A stretch of DNA of 64,000 bases from Bradyrhizobium sp. WSM471 (GCF_000244915.1 NZ_CM001442.1:1054001-1118000); one strand, 5' to 3'; shown: positions 1 to 9,366, numbered from the stretch's first letter. Numbers and translations: made by a program. The notes: generated by a model from the sequence alone, not told the origin.

Positions 1-1
1 G

Positions 2-742
2 CTGTCGATCCGCGCCTTCAACGAGGCCGCCCGCGCCTTCGTGATGTGGACCGCGCTGAAGAGCGACGTCGCCCATCGCTCCGAGGATCCCAAGGACCGC
101 CAGGCCGCCGACGATCACATGGGCCTGATGACGCCGGTGCTAAAAGGCTTCCTCACCGATTACGGCTTCGCCAATGCGGTGCAGGCGCAGCAGATGTATG
201 GCGGCCACGGCTACATCGCCGAGCAGGGCATGGAGCAGTTCGTGCGCGACGCCCGCATCGCCATGATCTACGAAGGCGCCAACGGCATCCAGGCGCTCGA
301 CCTCGTCGGCCGCAAGCTGCCGCGCGATGGCGGCCGCGCCATCATGGCGTTCTTCGGCGAGGTCATGGCCTTCGCCAAGGAGAACGGCGGCGACGAGGCG
401 ATGAAGCCCTTCATCACTCCGCTCTCGACTTCGTTCGGCCATCTCCAGCAGGCCACCACGTGGCTGATGCAGAACGCGATGGCCAAACCCGACAATGCAG
501 GCGCCGCCGCAACCGATTACCTGAATCTCTTCGGCTTCGTCGCCCTCGGCTACATGTGGGCGAAGATGGCGAAGGTGACGCAAGCCAAGATTGCCGAGAG
601 CGGGACGACGCCCTATCTCTCGACCAAGCTCGTCACCGGCCGCTTCTTCATGGAGCGGATGCTGCCGGAGACCGCCGCCAACCTTGCGCGCATCCAGGCC
701 GGCTGCTCCACCATCATGGAACTGCCGGCGGAAGCGTTCTGA
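2..742 (+). CDS. acyl-CoA dehydrogenase, C-terminal part (5' end outside window)
   Basis: The reading frame is open from base 2, so the N-terminal part lies before the window. The 246 visible residues carry the acyl-CoA dehydrogenase C-terminal signature: a QMYGGHGYIAEQG stretch, then a segment ending YEGANGIQALDL, where the Glu is the likely catalytic base region, followed by a helical C-terminal extension of the type seen in the long (about 590 residue) family. It would oxidise acyl-CoA to enoyl-CoA using FAD. A thiolase and a FadB-like protein follow on the same strand, so a beta-oxidation operon is the natural reading. Chain-length specificity cannot be told; DmdC-like enzymes share this architecture. 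Confidence 0.93.
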   Translation: MSIRAFNEAARAFVMWTALKSDVAHRSEDPKDRQAADDHMGLMTPVLKGFLTDYGFANAVQAQQMYGGHGYIAEQGMEQFVRDARIAMIYEGANGIQALDLVGRKLPRDGGRAIMAFFGEVMAFAKENGGDEAMKPFITPLSTSFGHLQQATTWLMQNAMAKPDNAGAAATDYLNLFGFVALGYMWAKMAKVTQAKIAESGTTPYLSTKLVTGRFFMERMLPETAANLARIQAGCSTIMELPAEAF

Positions 743-810
743 GGATTCCGCCCACCAATGATAGCGACCGCGCGGCGGTCGCGACCAATAACTGCAATCA
801 GGAGGCTCCC

Positions 811-2019
811 ATGGCAGATGCCTATATCTACGACCACGTCCGCACCCCGCGCGGCCGGGGCAAGGCGGACGGCGCGCTGCACGAGGTCACCGCGCTCGCG
901 CTCGCGACCGTGCCGCTCAAGGCGCTCAAGGACCGCAACAACCTGCCGGAAGATTCCGTCGATGACGTCATTCTCGGCGTGGTCGATCCCGTCGGCGAAG
1001 CGGGCTCCGACATCGCGCGCTTTGCCGCGCTGAAGGCGGGCCTCGGCGAAGCCGTGCCGGGCGTGCAGATCAGCCGCTTCTGCGCCTCCGGCCTCGATGC
1101 CGTGAATTTTGCCGCAGCCCAGGTGATGAGCGGCCAGCACGAGCTCGTGATCGGCGGCGGTGCCGAATCGATGAGCCGCGTCGGCATCGGCGCCTCCGGC
1201 GGCGCCTGGCCGATGGACCCGTCGATGGCGGTGCCCTCATATTTCATGCCGCAAGGGGTCTCTGCCGATCTGATCGCGACCAAATACGGCTTCTCGCGCG
1301 ACGATGTCGACGCCTATGCGGTGCAGAGCCAGCAGCGTGCGGCGAAGTCCTGGGATGAAGGCCGCTTCGACAAGTCGGTCGTCCCGGTGAAGGACATCAA
1401 CGGCCTCACCATCCTCGCCAAGGACGAGCATATGCGTCCCTCGACGACGATGCAGTCGCTGGCGCAGTTGCAGCCGGCGTTCACGATGATGGCGCAGATG
1501 GGCGGCTTCGATGGCGTCGCGGTGCAGTCGCATCCGGAAATCGAACGCGTCAATTACGTGCACCACGCCGGCAATTCATCGGGCATCGTCGATGGTGCCG
1601 GCGCGGTTCTGCTCGGCAGCAAGGAAGCCGGCGGCAAGTACGGCCTGAAGCCGCGCGCAAAGATCCGCGCCTTCGCCAATATCGGCTCTGAGCCCGCGAT
1701 GATGCTGACCGGCCCGGTCGACGTCACCGAAAAGCTGTTTGCGCGCTCCGGCATGAAGAAGTCGGACATCGACCTGTTCGAGCTCAACGAGGCCTTCGCC
1801 TCCGTCGTGCTGCGCTACATCCAGGCCTTCGACATCGACAACGCCAAGATCAACGTCAATGGCGGTGCCATCGCGCTCGGCCATCCGCTCGGCGCGACCG
1901 GTGCCATGATCCTCGGGACCGTGCTCGACGAGCTCGAGCGCACCAACAAGGCGACCGCACTGGTGACGCTGTGCATCGGCGGCGGCATGGGCACCGCGAC
2001 CATCATCGAGCGGGTGTAA
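811..2019 (+). CDS. acetyl-CoA C-acyltransferase (thiolase)
   Basis: The product is a 402-residue thiolase that cleaves 3-ketoacyl-CoA to acetyl-CoA and a shortened acyl-CoA. Cys91 in [11 protein letters not shown] is the nucleophile. The NEAFA motif, the [15 protein letters not shown] block with the catalytic His, and a C-terminal CIGGGMG block with the second Cys are all present. The ATG at 811 follows AGGAGG at 800-805, which settles the start. It lies 68 bases after the acyl-CoA dehydrogenase and upstream of the FadB-like gene, so it is probably the FadA partner of a trifunctional complex. It could equally be read as a biosynthetic thiolase, but the neighbours favour degradation. Confidence 0.95.
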   Translation: MADAYIYDHVRTPRGRGKADGALHEVTALALATVPLKALKDRNNLPEDSVDDVILGVVDPVGEAGSDIARFAALKAGLGEAVPGVQISRFCASGLDAVNFAAAQVMSGQHELVIGGGAESMSRVGIGASGGAWPMDPSMAVPSYFMPQGVSADLIATKYGFSRDDVDAYAVQSQQRAAKSWDEGRFDKSVVPVKDINGLTILAKDEHMRPSTTMQSLAQLQPAFTMMAQMGGFDGVAVQSHPEIERVNYVHHAGNSSGIVDGAGAVLLGSKEAGGKYGLKPRAKIRAFANIGSEPAMMLTGPVDVTEKLFARSGMKKSDIDLFELNEAFASVVLRYIQAFDIDNAKINVNGGAIALGHPLGATGAMILGTVLDELERTNKATALVTLCIGGGMGTATIIERV

Positions 2020-2028
2020 CGAGCAGCC

Positions 2029-2118
2029 CGTAGGGTGGGCAAAGCGAAGCGTGCCCACCACTGCTGCCTTCGCGAATGATGGTGGGCACGGCGCAAGAGC
2101 GCCTTTGCCCACCCTACG
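2029..2118. repeat. palindromic intergenic repeat inside the fad operon
   Basis: The arms CGTAGGGTGGGC (2029-2040) and GCCCACCCTACG (2107-2118) are exact reverse complements. An inner pair, GTGCCCACCA and TGGTGGGCAC, forms a second level. I recognise this type as a repeat scattered through Bradyrhizobium and Rhodopseudomonas genomes. It sits between the thiolase and the FadB-like gene and would fold in the transcript. Confidence 0.85.
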
Positions 2119-2167
2119 AGATCACCGTCAACCGCCGCGCCGAAGACGGCACCGAGGAGCAACCAGC

Positions 2168-4381
2168 ATGGCTTACAAGAACTTCAAGGTTGAGACCGAT
2201 TCCGACGGCATCGCGCTGGTGACCTGGGACATCCCGGGCCGTTCGATGAACGTGCTCGACGAGACCTCGACCAGCGAGCTCGACGCGATCGTCAAGGCGA
2301 CCACGGCGGATGCTGCAGTGAAGAGCGTCGTCATCACCTCCGCCAAGGAAGCGTTCTGCGCGGGTGCCGATCTGTCCATGCTCGAAAGCATGAACCAGGC
2401 CTACGCAAAAGTGTTCAAGGAGAAGGGCGAGACGGCGGCAAACCAGATGCTGTTCGAGCAGAGCCGGCGCTTCTCGCAGGTGCTGCGCTCGATCGAGACC
2501 TCCGGCAAGCCGTGGGCGGCCGCGATCAACGGTCTCGCGCTCGGCGGCGGTTTCGAGATCACGCTGTGCTGCCACTATCGCGTGGCGGCGGAGAATCCCA
2601 AGACCCGCCTCGGCCTGCCCGAGGTCAAGGTCGGCCTGTTCCCAGGCGCCGGCGGCACGCAGCGCGTGCCGCGCCTGGTGCCGCCGCAGGACGCGATGAC
2701 CATCTTGCTCAAGGGCGATCCGGTCACGGTCGAGAAAGCCAAGGCGCTGAATCTGATCCACGCCGTCGTTCCCGCCGCCGATCTGATCAAGGCGGCAAAG
2801 GACTGGATCAAGGGCGGCGGCAAGGCTGTCGCGCCCTGGGACGAGAAGGGCTTCAAGCTGCCGGGCGGCCCGGTGTTCTCCAAGGCCGGCATGATGATGT
2901 TCCCGGCGGGCAACGCGATCTATCGCCGCGAGACCTACGACAATTATCCGGCCGCACGCGCGGTCATGAGCTGCGTCTACGAGGGCCTGCAGCTGCCGAT
3001 CGACGCCGCATTGCGGGTGGAATCGCGCTACTTCACCTCGGTGCTGCGCTCGAAGGAAGCGGCGGCGATGATCCGCAGCCTGTTCCTGTCGATGCAGGAA
3101 TTGAACAAGGGTGCGCGCCGTCCGAAGGACGTGCCGCCGACCAAGGTGAAGAAGATCGCCGTGATCGGCGCCGGCTTCATGGGTGCGAGCGTCGGCTATG
3201 TCTCGGCCCGTGCCGGCCTCGACGTCGTCCTGATCGATCGCGACCAGGAGAGCGCCGACAAGGGCAAGGCGCATGCGCAAAAGGTGATCGAGGAGCAGAT
3301 CAAGAAGGGCCGCGCCAAGCCCGGCGACGCAGAAGCCCTGCTCGCGCGCATTACGCCGACCGCGGACTATTCCGCGCTGAAGGACGTCGATCTCGTCATC
3401 GAAGCCGTGTTCGAGGACCGCAAGGTCAAGGCTGATACCTTTGCCAAGGCGCAGGAGCATATGAAGCCGGACGTGATCTTCGCGTCCAACACCTCGACGC
3501 TTCCGATCACCTCGCTGGCGGAATCCTTCAAGGACCAGGGCAGGTTCGTCGGCATCCACTTCTTCTCGCCGGTGGAGAAGATGATGCTGGTCGAGATCAT
3601 CCAGGGCAAGAACACCGGCGATCTCGCGATCGCGACCGCGCTCGACTACGTCCGGCAGATCGGCAAGACGCCGATCGTCGTCAACGACAGCCGCGGCTTC
3701 TTCGCCAATCGCTGCGTCGGCCGCTATGTCGCCGAAGGCAACGAGATGTTCCTCGAGGGCGTGCCGCCCGCGATGATCGAGAACTGCGCCAAGATGGCCG
3801 GCATGCCGGTCGGTCCGCTCTCGCTGTCGGACGAGGTCGCGCTCGACCTCGGGCTCAAGATCATGAAGGCGACGGAAGCCGACCTCGGCCCCAACGCCAT
3901 CAATCCCGATCAGAAGAAGCTGATGGTGGAAATGGTCGAGAAGCAGGGCCGTCTGGGCCGCAAGAACAGCAAGGGCTTCTACGACTACCCCGAGAAGGGC
4001 AAGGGTCAGAAGAGCCTGTGGCCGGGCTTGTCCGCGCTGCAGCCCAAGCAGCTCGATCCTGATACGCTCGACGTCGAGGAGTTGAAGGAGCGCTTCCTGG
4101 TGGTGCAGGCGGTGGAGGCCGCGCGCACGGTGGAGGACCACGTCATCACCGATCCGCGCGAAGCAGACGTCGGCTCGATCCTCGGCTTCGGCTTTGCGCC
4201 GTTCACCGGCGGCACGCTGTCCTACATCGACTTCATGGGCACGAAGAAATTCGTCGAACTTTGCCACAAGCTGGAGGCGAAATACGGCTCGCGCTTCACC
4301 CCGCCGAAACTCCTCGAGGAGATGGCCGCGAAGGGAGAAACCTTCTATGGCCGCTTCGCTCCGAACAAGGCGGCGGCGTGA
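2168..4381 (+). CDS. 3-hydroxyacyl-CoA dehydrogenase / enoyl-CoA hydratase (FadB-like)
   Basis: This 737-residue bifunctional protein has an N-terminal crotonase domain (about residues 1-200, with CAGADLSML and the oxyanion-hole segment [10 protein letters not shown]) and a Rossmann domain starting at [17 protein letters not shown]. The dehydrogenase C-terminal domains follow, with [15 protein letters not shown] and a RGFFANR segment. It hydrates enoyl-CoA and oxidises the resulting 3-hydroxyacyl-CoA with NAD. Length and domain order match FadB/FadJ alpha subunits, and the gene follows its probable thiolase partner. The ATG at 2168 has a GAGGAGCAACC Shine-Dalgarno region. A hairpin terminator follows at 4415-4441. 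Confidence 0.95.
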   Translation: MAYKNFKVETDSDGIALVTWDIPGRSMNVLDETSTSELDAIVKATTADAAVKSVVITSAKEAFCAGADLSMLESMNQAYAKVFKEKGETAANQMLFEQSRRFSQVLRSIETSGKPWAAAINGLALGGGFEITLCCHYRVAAENPKTRLGLPEVKVGLFPGAGGTQRVPRLVPPQDAMTILLKGDPVTVEKAKALNLIHAVVPAADLIKAAKDWIKGGGKAVAPWDEKGFKLPGGPVFSKAGMMMFPAGNAIYRRETYDNYPAARAVMSCVYEGLQLPIDAALRVESRYFTSVLRSKEAAAMIRSLFLSMQELNKGARRPKDVPPTKVKKIAVIGAGFMGASVGYVSARAGLDVVLIDRDQESADKGKAHAQKVIEEQIKKGRAKPGDAEALLARITPTADYSALKDVDLVIEAVFEDRKVKADTFAKAQEHMKPDVIFASNTSTLPITSLAESFKDQGRFVGIHFFSPVEKMMLVEIIQGKNTGDLAIATALDYVRQIGKTPIVVNDSRGFFANRCVGRYVAEGNEMFLEGVPPAMIENCAKMAGMPVGPLSLSDEVALDLGLKIMKATEADLGPNAINPDQKKLMVEMVEKQGRLGRKNSKGFYDYPEKGKGQKSLWPGLSALQPKQLDPDTLDVEELKERFLVVQAVEAARTVEDHVITDPREADVGSILGFGFAPFTGGTLSYIDFMGTKKFVELCHKLEAKYGSRFTPPKLLEEMAAKGETFYGRFAPNKAAA

Positions 4382-4414
4382 TTCTCTGAACCCCCTAGCC
4401 GGGATGAAAAAAAG

Positions 4415-4441
4415 AAAGGCCGGATTCTCGATCCGGCCTTT
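4415..4441. terminator. bidirectional intrinsic terminator
   Basis: An 11-bp perfect stem (AAAGGCCGGAT / ATCCGGCCTTT) encloses a 5-base loop. An A-run on the left and T's on the right make it usable from both sides, for the fad operon on + and for the convergent GST gene on -. Confidence 0.85.
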
Positions 4442-4453
4442 CACATGTGCGCC

Positions 4454-5068
4454 TCAGGCGGCCTGAATCAGCCCTTCCTTCTTCATCGCTTCCTGCACCT
4501 GCGGCCGCGCCGCGACGCGGGTCTTGTACGCGGCAAGGTTCGGCATCGCCGAGAGGTCGAACTTCATCCGGTCGCCCCAGGTCAGCATCGTGAAGAGATA
4601 ACCGTCGGCCACCGTGAACTGCTTGCCCATGAGGTAGTCGCGGCCGGCGAGCTGGCTGTCGATGTATTTCAGCTTGCCCATGACGCGGTCCTTGAAGAAG
4701 GCCTTGGCCTCGTCGTTCAGCGCCGGCGCGAACATCGGGCCGAAGCTCTTGTGCACCTCGGAGGTGAGGAAGTTCAGCCATTCGAGCAGCTTGTAGCGCT
4801 CGGCGCTGCCGTGGGCTGGCGCCAGCGCCTTGGCTGAGGCCTGATCGGCGATCATCTGGACAATCACCGGGCCTTCGGTCACGATCTCTCCGCTATCGAG
4901 GCCCAGCGCAGGGACCTGGCCCTTGGGGTTCAGCTTCAGATAATCCTCACCGTTTTCGAGCTTCTTGGCCCGGATATCGACCTTGACCAGTTCATAGGGC
5001 AGGCCGGCTTCCAGGAGCGCGATATGGGGGGATAGCGAGCAGGCACCGGGCGAATAGTACAATTTCAT
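4454..5068 (-). CDS. glutathione S-transferase, beta-class-like
   Basis: The product has 204 residues. The N-terminus MKLYYSPGACSLSPH places Cys10 where bacterial beta-class GSTs have their mixed-disulphide cysteine, and NPKGQVPAL carries the cis-Pro of the thioredoxin fold. The C-terminal helical domain follows. It conjugates or reduces substrates with glutathione in the cytoplasm. A strong GGAGGAAATT Shine-Dalgarno precedes the ATG. It is divergent from a MarR regulator across a 126-base gap containing palindromes, and gshA lies just beyond, so this looks like a thiol/xenobiotic response patch. Substrate unknown. Confidence 0.93.
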   Translation of the reverse strand: MKLYYSPGACSLSPHIALLEAGLPYELVKVDIRAKKLENGEDYLKLNPKGQVPALGLDSGEIVTEGPVIVQMIADQASAKALAPAHGSAERYKLLEWLNFLTSEVHKSFGPMFAPALNDEAKAFFKDRVMGKLKYIDSQLAGRDYLMGKQFTVADGYLFTMLTWGDRMKFDLSAMPNLAAYKTRVAARPQVQEAMKKEGLIQAA

Positions 5069-5115
5069 GGAATTTCCTCCTCTTGTTGCTTGGTTCAGGC
5101 GAAAGAACGACTACA

Positions 5116-5155
5116 TGCATCTGCTTGAAATAGTCAAGATTGATGCAGGTGCATC
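5116..5155. promoter_or_regulatory. probable MarR operator between GST and MarR genes
   Basis: Two overlapping dyads are visible. The first is an imperfect palindrome at 5116-5147 with outer arms TGCAT/ATGCA and inner arms CTTGA/TCAAG. The second is GATGCA-GG-TGCATC at 5142-5155, whose 6-base arms are perfect. They sit in the middle of the divergent gap, where MarR proteins usually bind to control the neighbour and themselves. The assignment is inferred from position and symmetry only. Confidence 0.5.
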
Positions 5156-5194
5156 GAATAGGGTAAGAGACGGGCGACAAGCTTGAGCGGGACC

Positions 5195-5689
5195 ATGAAA
5201 CGCAAACCATCGACCGAGGCGACTTCCGCCTGGATCCGCTTGATGCGGGTGCAGAGCCGTGTGCTCAATTGCGTCGAGCAGGACCTGAAGAAGGCCGGCT
5301 TCCCACCGCTGGCATGGTATGACGCGCTGCTCGAACTGTCACGGGCGCCCTCGGGCGAGCTCCGGCCGGTCGAACTCGAACGGCAGATGCTGATCCCGCA
5401 ATATTCGACATCGCGGCTGATCGACCGCCTGGTCGACGAAGGTCTCGCCTCGCGGCGCGAATGCAAGATCGACAAGCGCGGCCAGTTCGTGGAGATCACG
5501 GAAGCCGGCCGCGAATTGCAGAAGCGGATGTGGGGCGCCTATTCGGCCGCGATCGAGAAATATGTCGGTTCGAAACTGTCCGATGCGGATGCCGTCAAGC
5601 TCAGCGGTCTGCTCGACCGTCTGGGCTGCTCGTGCGGCGAGATGAAACTGCCGCCTGCCCACGTCAACGAAACCACACCGTTGCGATGA
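5195..5689 (+). CDS. MarR-family transcriptional regulator
   Basis: This 164-residue protein has the MarR winged helix. The recognition region is PQYSTSRLIDRLVDEGLASRRE, followed by the wing DKRGQFVEITEAG. The N-terminal helix and the end of the chain would form the dimer interface. It is divergent from the GST gene, and MarR proteins commonly repress such neighbours until a phenolic or oxidant ligand binds or a Cys is oxidised. A C-terminal LGCSCGEMK segment has two Cys residues that could sense redox state; that is inference. The ATG at 5195 was chosen; a TTG at 5183 in frame would add four residues. Confidence 0.92.
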   Translation: MKRKPSTEATSAWIRLMRVQSRVLNCVEQDLKKAGFPPLAWYDALLELSRAPSGELRPVELERQMLIPQYSTSRLIDRLVDEGLASRRECKIDKRGQFVEITEAGRELQKRMWGAYSAAIEKYVGSKLSDADAVKLSGLLDRLGCSCGEMKLPPAHVNETTPLR

Positions 5690-5788
5690 TCGCGCGGCAC
5701 ACCAGTTCGTCCGTGCAGCCGGTGGCTGCGCGGACCGTCCCTGTCACCCACGCGCGTTCGATCGAAGCGCTTTTGATTAGAGTCTGAT

Positions 5789-7159
5789 ATGGCGCGAGAC
5801 CAGATCGATATGACGCCCCTGCAATCGCGCGACGAGCTCGTCAAGTGGTTCGAGGAAGGCTGCAAGGACCCGTCCGAGTTCCGCATGGGCACCGAGCATG
5901 AGAAGACGCCGTTTACGCTCGAAGGCCACCGTCCGGTGCCCTACGAAGGCCCGCGCGGTATCGGCGCGCTGCTCGAAGGCATGAAGCTCCTGCTCGGCTG
6001 GGAGCCGATCATGGAGAAGGGCAACATCATCGGCCTCTACGACGTCACGGGCGGCGGCGCGATCTCGCTGGAGCCCGGCGGGCAGTTCGAGCTTTCGGGC
6101 GCCCCCGTCGAGAACGTGCACCAGACCCAGAGCGAGCTGATGGCGCATCTGGCGCAGGTGCGCGAGATCGCAACGCCGCTCGGCATCGGCTTCCTCGGGC
6201 TCGGCATGACGCCGTCCTGGTCGCGCGCCGACATCCCGGTGATGCCCAAGGGCCGCTACAAGATCATGACCAACTACATGCCGAAGGTCGGCCAGTATGG
6301 CCTCGACATGATGTACCGGACCTGCACGGTACAGACCAATCTCGACTTCTCCTCCGAAGCCGACATGGTCAAGAAGCTGCGTGTTTCGCTCGCGCTCCAG
6401 CCGGTCGCAACCGCCTTGTTCGCCAATTCGCCGTTTACCGAGGGCAAGCCGAACGGCTTCCTCTCCTTCCGGTCCGAGATCTGGCGCGACACCGACAACG
6501 CGCGTGCCGGCATGATGCCGTGGGCATTCGAGGACGGCATGGGCTTCGAGCGCTATGTCGACTACGCGCTCGACGTGCCCATGTATTTCGTCAAGCGCGA
6601 CGAGGACTACATCGACGTCTCGGGCTCCTCGTTCCGCGCCTTCTTCGATGGCCGCAACAACAATTTGCCCGGGGAACGTCCGACGCTGTCGGATTGGGCC
6701 AACCATCTTTCGACGATTTTCCCGGAGGTGCGGCTCAAGCGCTATCTCGAGATGCGCGGCTCCGATGGTGGCCCGTGGGGCCGACTGCCGGCGCTATCGG
6801 CGTTCTGGGCCGGGCTGCTCTACGACGATGTGTCGCTCGATGCCGCCTGGGACCTTGTGAAGCACTGGAGCGCGCATGAGCGTCAGGCCCTGCGCGACGA
6901 CGTGCCGCGCTTCGGCTTCAAGTCGCGGATCAAGGACCGCTATCTGTTCGAGATCGCCAAGGAGTGCCTCGTTCTGGCACATGCCGGCTTGCGCCGGCGC
7001 GGCCGGATCGACCAGCTCGGCCGCGACGAGACCAGGCATCTGGAGCCGCTCGATCGCATCATCGATTCCGGCCGCACGCCGGCTGAGGAGATGCTCGATA
7101 AGTTCAAGGGTCCCTGGAACGGCTCGGTGGAACCAGCCTACGCGGAATACGCTTTCTAG
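5789..7159 (+). CDS. gshA: glutamate-cysteine ligase
   Basis: A 456-residue enzyme for the first, ATP-dependent step of glutathione synthesis. The N-terminal FRMGTEHEK motif, the GGGAISLEPGGQFELSG segment and the later YIDVSGSSFRAFF block are typical of the plant/alphaproteobacterial GCL family rather than the E. coli type, and the length fits. It stands alone as a + strand unit about 100 bases after the MarR gene. A GCAGCC-GGT-GGCTGC hairpin at 5715-5729 lies in that gap but lacks a T-run. The neighbouring GST and MarR genes fit a glutathione theme. Confidence 0.95.
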   Translation: MARDQIDMTPLQSRDELVKWFEEGCKDPSEFRMGTEHEKTPFTLEGHRPVPYEGPRGIGALLEGMKLLLGWEPIMEKGNIIGLYDVTGGGAISLEPGGQFELSGAPVENVHQTQSELMAHLAQVREIATPLGIGFLGLGMTPSWSRADIPVMPKGRYKIMTNYMPKVGQYGLDMMYRTCTVQTNLDFSSEADMVKKLRVSLALQPVATALFANSPFTEGKPNGFLSFRSEIWRDTDNARAGMMPWAFEDGMGFERYVDYALDVPMYFVKRDEDYIDVSGSSFRAFFDGRNNNLPGERPTLSDWANHLSTIFPEVRLKRYLEMRGSDGGPWGRLPALSAFWAGLLYDDVSLDAAWDLVKHWSAHERQALRDDVPRFGFKSRIKDRYLFEIAKECLVLAHAGLRRRGRIDQLGRDETRHLEPLDRIIDSGRTPAEEMLDKFKGPWNGSVEPAYAEYAF

Positions 7160-7271
7160 ACACAAGGCCAGCGATCGGGAGCACGAGCCGTTCATCGCCC
7201 GTACAGGTTTGCGGCGATCAAATGGCCGGCTGAAAAACCCGAGCGTCGTCAATAACTCGAAAGCTGTTCCG

Positions 7272-7844
7272 ATGGGGAAGGGCCGCCTGGCCGTCATGGC
7301 AAGCGTCCTGGCAAGCGTCGTGGCCTGCGCCGCGCTGCTTTCGCTCGCGTTTGCGAGCTGGCCTGCGCGCGCCCAGACGGCGTTCGATCGGCCAGGCGGA
7401 GACTATTTCAGCACCCCGGTCACGTCGGGCGATCCCGAGGATTGCGCACTGCTGTGCGAGCGCGACCGCCGTTGCCGCTCGTGGAGCTTCAGCTATCCTG
7501 ACGTTGAAGGCGGCTCGGCCGTGTGCTGGCTGAAGAACACGGTGCCTGCGCGGGTGCCGGGAAGCTGCTGCATCTCCGGTGTGCGCGGCGCCGGCGTGAT
7601 CGAGCCGCGTGTCGAAGGCGTGGAGACCTCGATCGACCGCCCCGGCGGCGATTTGCGCAATTTCGAGATGAAGGACGGCGAAGGCGAAGAAGGCTGCAAG
7701 GCCGCCTGCACCGCCGACAATAAATGCCGCGCTTTCACCTATGCGCGCCCCGGCTACACCGGACGCGAAGCGCGCTGCTTCCTGAAAAAGGAAATCAAGC
7801 CGCCGCGGCGGAAGGCGGGGTTCACGTCGGGCGTGGTGAGATAG
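7272..7844 (+). CDS. exported protein with two PAN/apple-like domains
   Basis: The product has 190 residues: a hydrophobic export signal ending SWPARAQ near residue 35, then two copies of a cysteine-rich unit. Each copy starts with a DRPGGD motif and runs through a Cys-rich core, the first with CALLCERDRRCRSWSF and CWLKNTVP, the second with CKAACTADNKCRAFTY and CFLKKEI. This is the PAN/apple pattern, which binds proteins or carbohydrates outside the cytoplasm. The first copy carries an extra CC pair. The start at 7272 was chosen because the signal peptide begins there; the frame is open further upstream. No partner is evident nearby. Confidence 0.85.
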   Translation: MGKGRLAVMASVLASVVACAALLSLAFASWPARAQTAFDRPGGDYFSTPVTSGDPEDCALLCERDRRCRSWSFSYPDVEGGSAVCWLKNTVPARVPGSCCISGVRGAGVIEPRVEGVETSIDRPGGDLRNFEMKDGEGEEGCKAACTADNKCRAFTYARPGYTGREARCFLKKEIKPPRRKAGFTSGVVR

Positions 7845-7861
7845 CATGCAGCTCTCACCAC

Positions 7862-7948
7862 CGTCATTGCGAGCGTAGCGAAGCAATCCAGAATTGCTTC
7901 CGCGGCGGCAGTCTGGATTGCTGCGTCGCTTCGCTCCTCGCAATGACG
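7862..7948. repeat. palindromic intergenic repeat, CGTCATTGCGAG type
   Basis: CGTCATTGCGAG at the left and CTCGCAATGACG at the right are exact reverse complements, with further pairing inside (AGCAATCCAG against CTGGATTGCT). This is a very common short palindromic repeat of Bradyrhizobium-type genomes. It lies between convergent genes and may end transcripts. Confidence 0.85.
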
Positions 7949-7968
7949 AGGAGGGTAAAGCGGACATC

Positions 7969-8538
7969 TCACTCTGCCGCGATCACCGTGATCTCGGGCC
8001 ACAGCGTCTTCCAGCGTGCCGCCTTCGCCGCGTAACTGGCGGCTGAAAAATTCGGCGCCCGATTGGGTCGCACGATCAGCTTCGCGACGTCGTCGAACCC
8101 GTGCGGCGCGTAGACGTCGAAATCCCCACCGGCAGGGCGGATGCCCACCTGCGTATTCTCAGTGAGGAAGCGGTCGATACCGTCGGTCGCGCGCATCAAG
8201 GGCGGATAGGGCAGACCGTGCTTGCCGGGATACCAAAGGTGCACGCGCGCCTGGTTGCGGATTTCGACCTTGGGGCCGAGATGCGCGAGCTGCGCGTGCA
8301 GCTTGCGGATCACCGCGTCTTCCGCCTCCCATGAGGTGTCGGAATCGAAATAGAACACGTCGTAATCGGCGATGCCGTGATCGATTGGGCGGCCCGTGAG
8401 CACGTTCCACACCGTCTGCACCAGGCAGCCCGCGACGAGCCACGCATCCGGCAGCGCGAGGCGATGGATTTCATCGAGGATCGCTGCGTTGAACGGATTT
8501 CGCAGGGCGAGAGCCAGAAATTCGTCGCGGACCATCAC
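7969..8538 (-). CDS. nucleotidyltransferase-like protein (DUF925 type)
   Basis: This 189-residue protein has the segment AWLVAGCLVQTVWN, then IADYDVFYFDSDTSWEAED, whose acidic pairs correspond to the metal-binding Asp residues of a minimal nucleotidyltransferase fold. The KVEIRNQARVHLWY and DFDVYAPHGFDDV segments complete the family pattern as I recall it. The biochemical role of this family is unknown. The start could be either of two consecutive ATGs at 8538 or 8535. A short CTCTCCCGC hairpin repeat (8543-8579) separates it from lepB. Confidence 0.82.
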   Translation of the reverse strand: MMVRDEFLALALRNPFNAAILDEIHRLALPDAWLVAGCLVQTVWNVLTGRPIDHGIADYDVFYFDSDTSWEAEDAVIRKLHAQLAHLGPKVEIRNQARVHLWYPGKHGLPYPPLMRATDGIDRFLTENTQVGIRPAGGDFDVYAPHGFDDVAKLIVRPNRAPNFSAASYAAKAARWKTLWPEITVIAAE

Positions 8539-8542
8539 TATT

Positions 8543-8579
8543 GCGCTCCCTCTCCCGCGTGCGGGAGAGAGGTGAGGAC
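8543..8579. repeat. short palindromic repeat, CTCTCCCGC type
   Basis: CTCTCCCGCGTGCGGGAGAG at the core is an almost perfect palindrome. The same core recurs at 50231-50375 and, more loosely, at 56260-56291. It lies between two minus-strand genes. Confidence 0.75.
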
Positions 8580-8589
8580 GTTCCGGCCT

Positions 8590-9366
8590 TCAATGCACGG
8601 CGGTGAAAAACCGCGCCATGCGAAATCCGGACAGCCAGGTCCACACCGGCTGGCCCCGGATGCCGAGATCCCAGGATCCGAGCACGGCATCCGCACGGCC
8701 GACCAGATTGTCGATCGGCAGCATGCCGACGCCGCCGGAGCGCAAGGGCACGCGGCTGTCGGCGGAGTTGTCGCGGTTGTCGCCGAGCACGAAGAGATGG
8801 CCTGCCGGCACCGTCACTTCCTGCGTATTGTCGAGCGGACCGTTGTCGCGCATCTTGAAGATCAGATGCGAGACGCCGTTCGGCAGCGTCTCGACATAGC
8901 GATAGGCGGGTTCGCTGCCGCCATTGTCGTCCTCGGCGGCGCCAACGCCGTCAGGCTTCAGCTCGGCGGGGCGGTCGTTGACGAAGAGCTGGCCCTGACG
9001 CAGCTGGATGCGGTCGCCGGGGAGGCCCACGACGCGCTTGACCCAGGCCTGCGAGCGGTCGCCGGGCCAGCGGAAGACCACGACGTCGCCCTGCTTCGGC
9101 GTCTCCGCGAACACGCGGCCGCTCTCGGGCAGGTTGATCTGGATCGGCAGCGATGAGGTGCCGTAGCCGTAGGGGAATTTCGAGGCGATCAAGGCGTCGC
9201 CGATCAACAGCGTCGGCTCCATCGAGCCCGACGGCACATAGAACGGCTCGGCTAGCGCGCCCTTGGCGATGAACACCGCGGCGACGATGCCGGCGAGCTG
9301 CACGAGCTGGCCTGCCCAGCCGCTGCTCTTCCGCTTGGTGGCGGCAGTTATCTTCTCGACGCTCAT
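8590..9366 (-). CDS. lepB: signal peptidase I
   Basis: A 258-residue membrane protease that removes signal peptides from exported proteins. The catalytic Ser48 lies in VPSGSMEPTL just after a membrane anchor (residues about 24-38), and Lys110 lies in AWVKRVVGLPGD. The GDNRDNSADSR box near the C-terminus is also present. The start was fixed by the ATGA overlap with the end of tldD (four shared bases, 9363-9366), so the two are translationally coupled. An insert of about 40 residues between the Lys box and the GDNRDNS box is usual for alphaproteobacterial forms. Whether this is the housekeeping copy cannot be told from here. Confidence 0.95.
   Translation of the reverse strand: MSVEKITAATKRKSSGWAGQLVQLAGIVAAVFIAKGALAEPFYVPSGSMEPTLLIGDALIASKFPYGYGTSSLPIQINLPESGRVFAETPKQGDVVVFRWPGDRSQAWVKRVVGLPGDRIQLRQGQLFVNDRPAELKPDGVGAAEDDNGGSEPAYRYVETLPNGVSHLIFKMRDNGPLDNTQEVTVPAGHLFVLGDNRDNSADSRVPLRSGGVGMLPIDNLVGRADAVLGSWDLGIRGQPVWTWLSGFRMARFFTAVH

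Noticed and set aside
2114..4444. A 776-codon open frame on - antisense to the FadB-like gene
   Set aside because: Same reason: a GC-skew shadow with low-complexity sequence and no motif.
5123..5138. A FixK box in CTTGA-AATAG-TCAAG
   Set aside because: The spacing is five between TTGA and TCAA instead of six, so it does not fit; kept as part of the MarR dyad.
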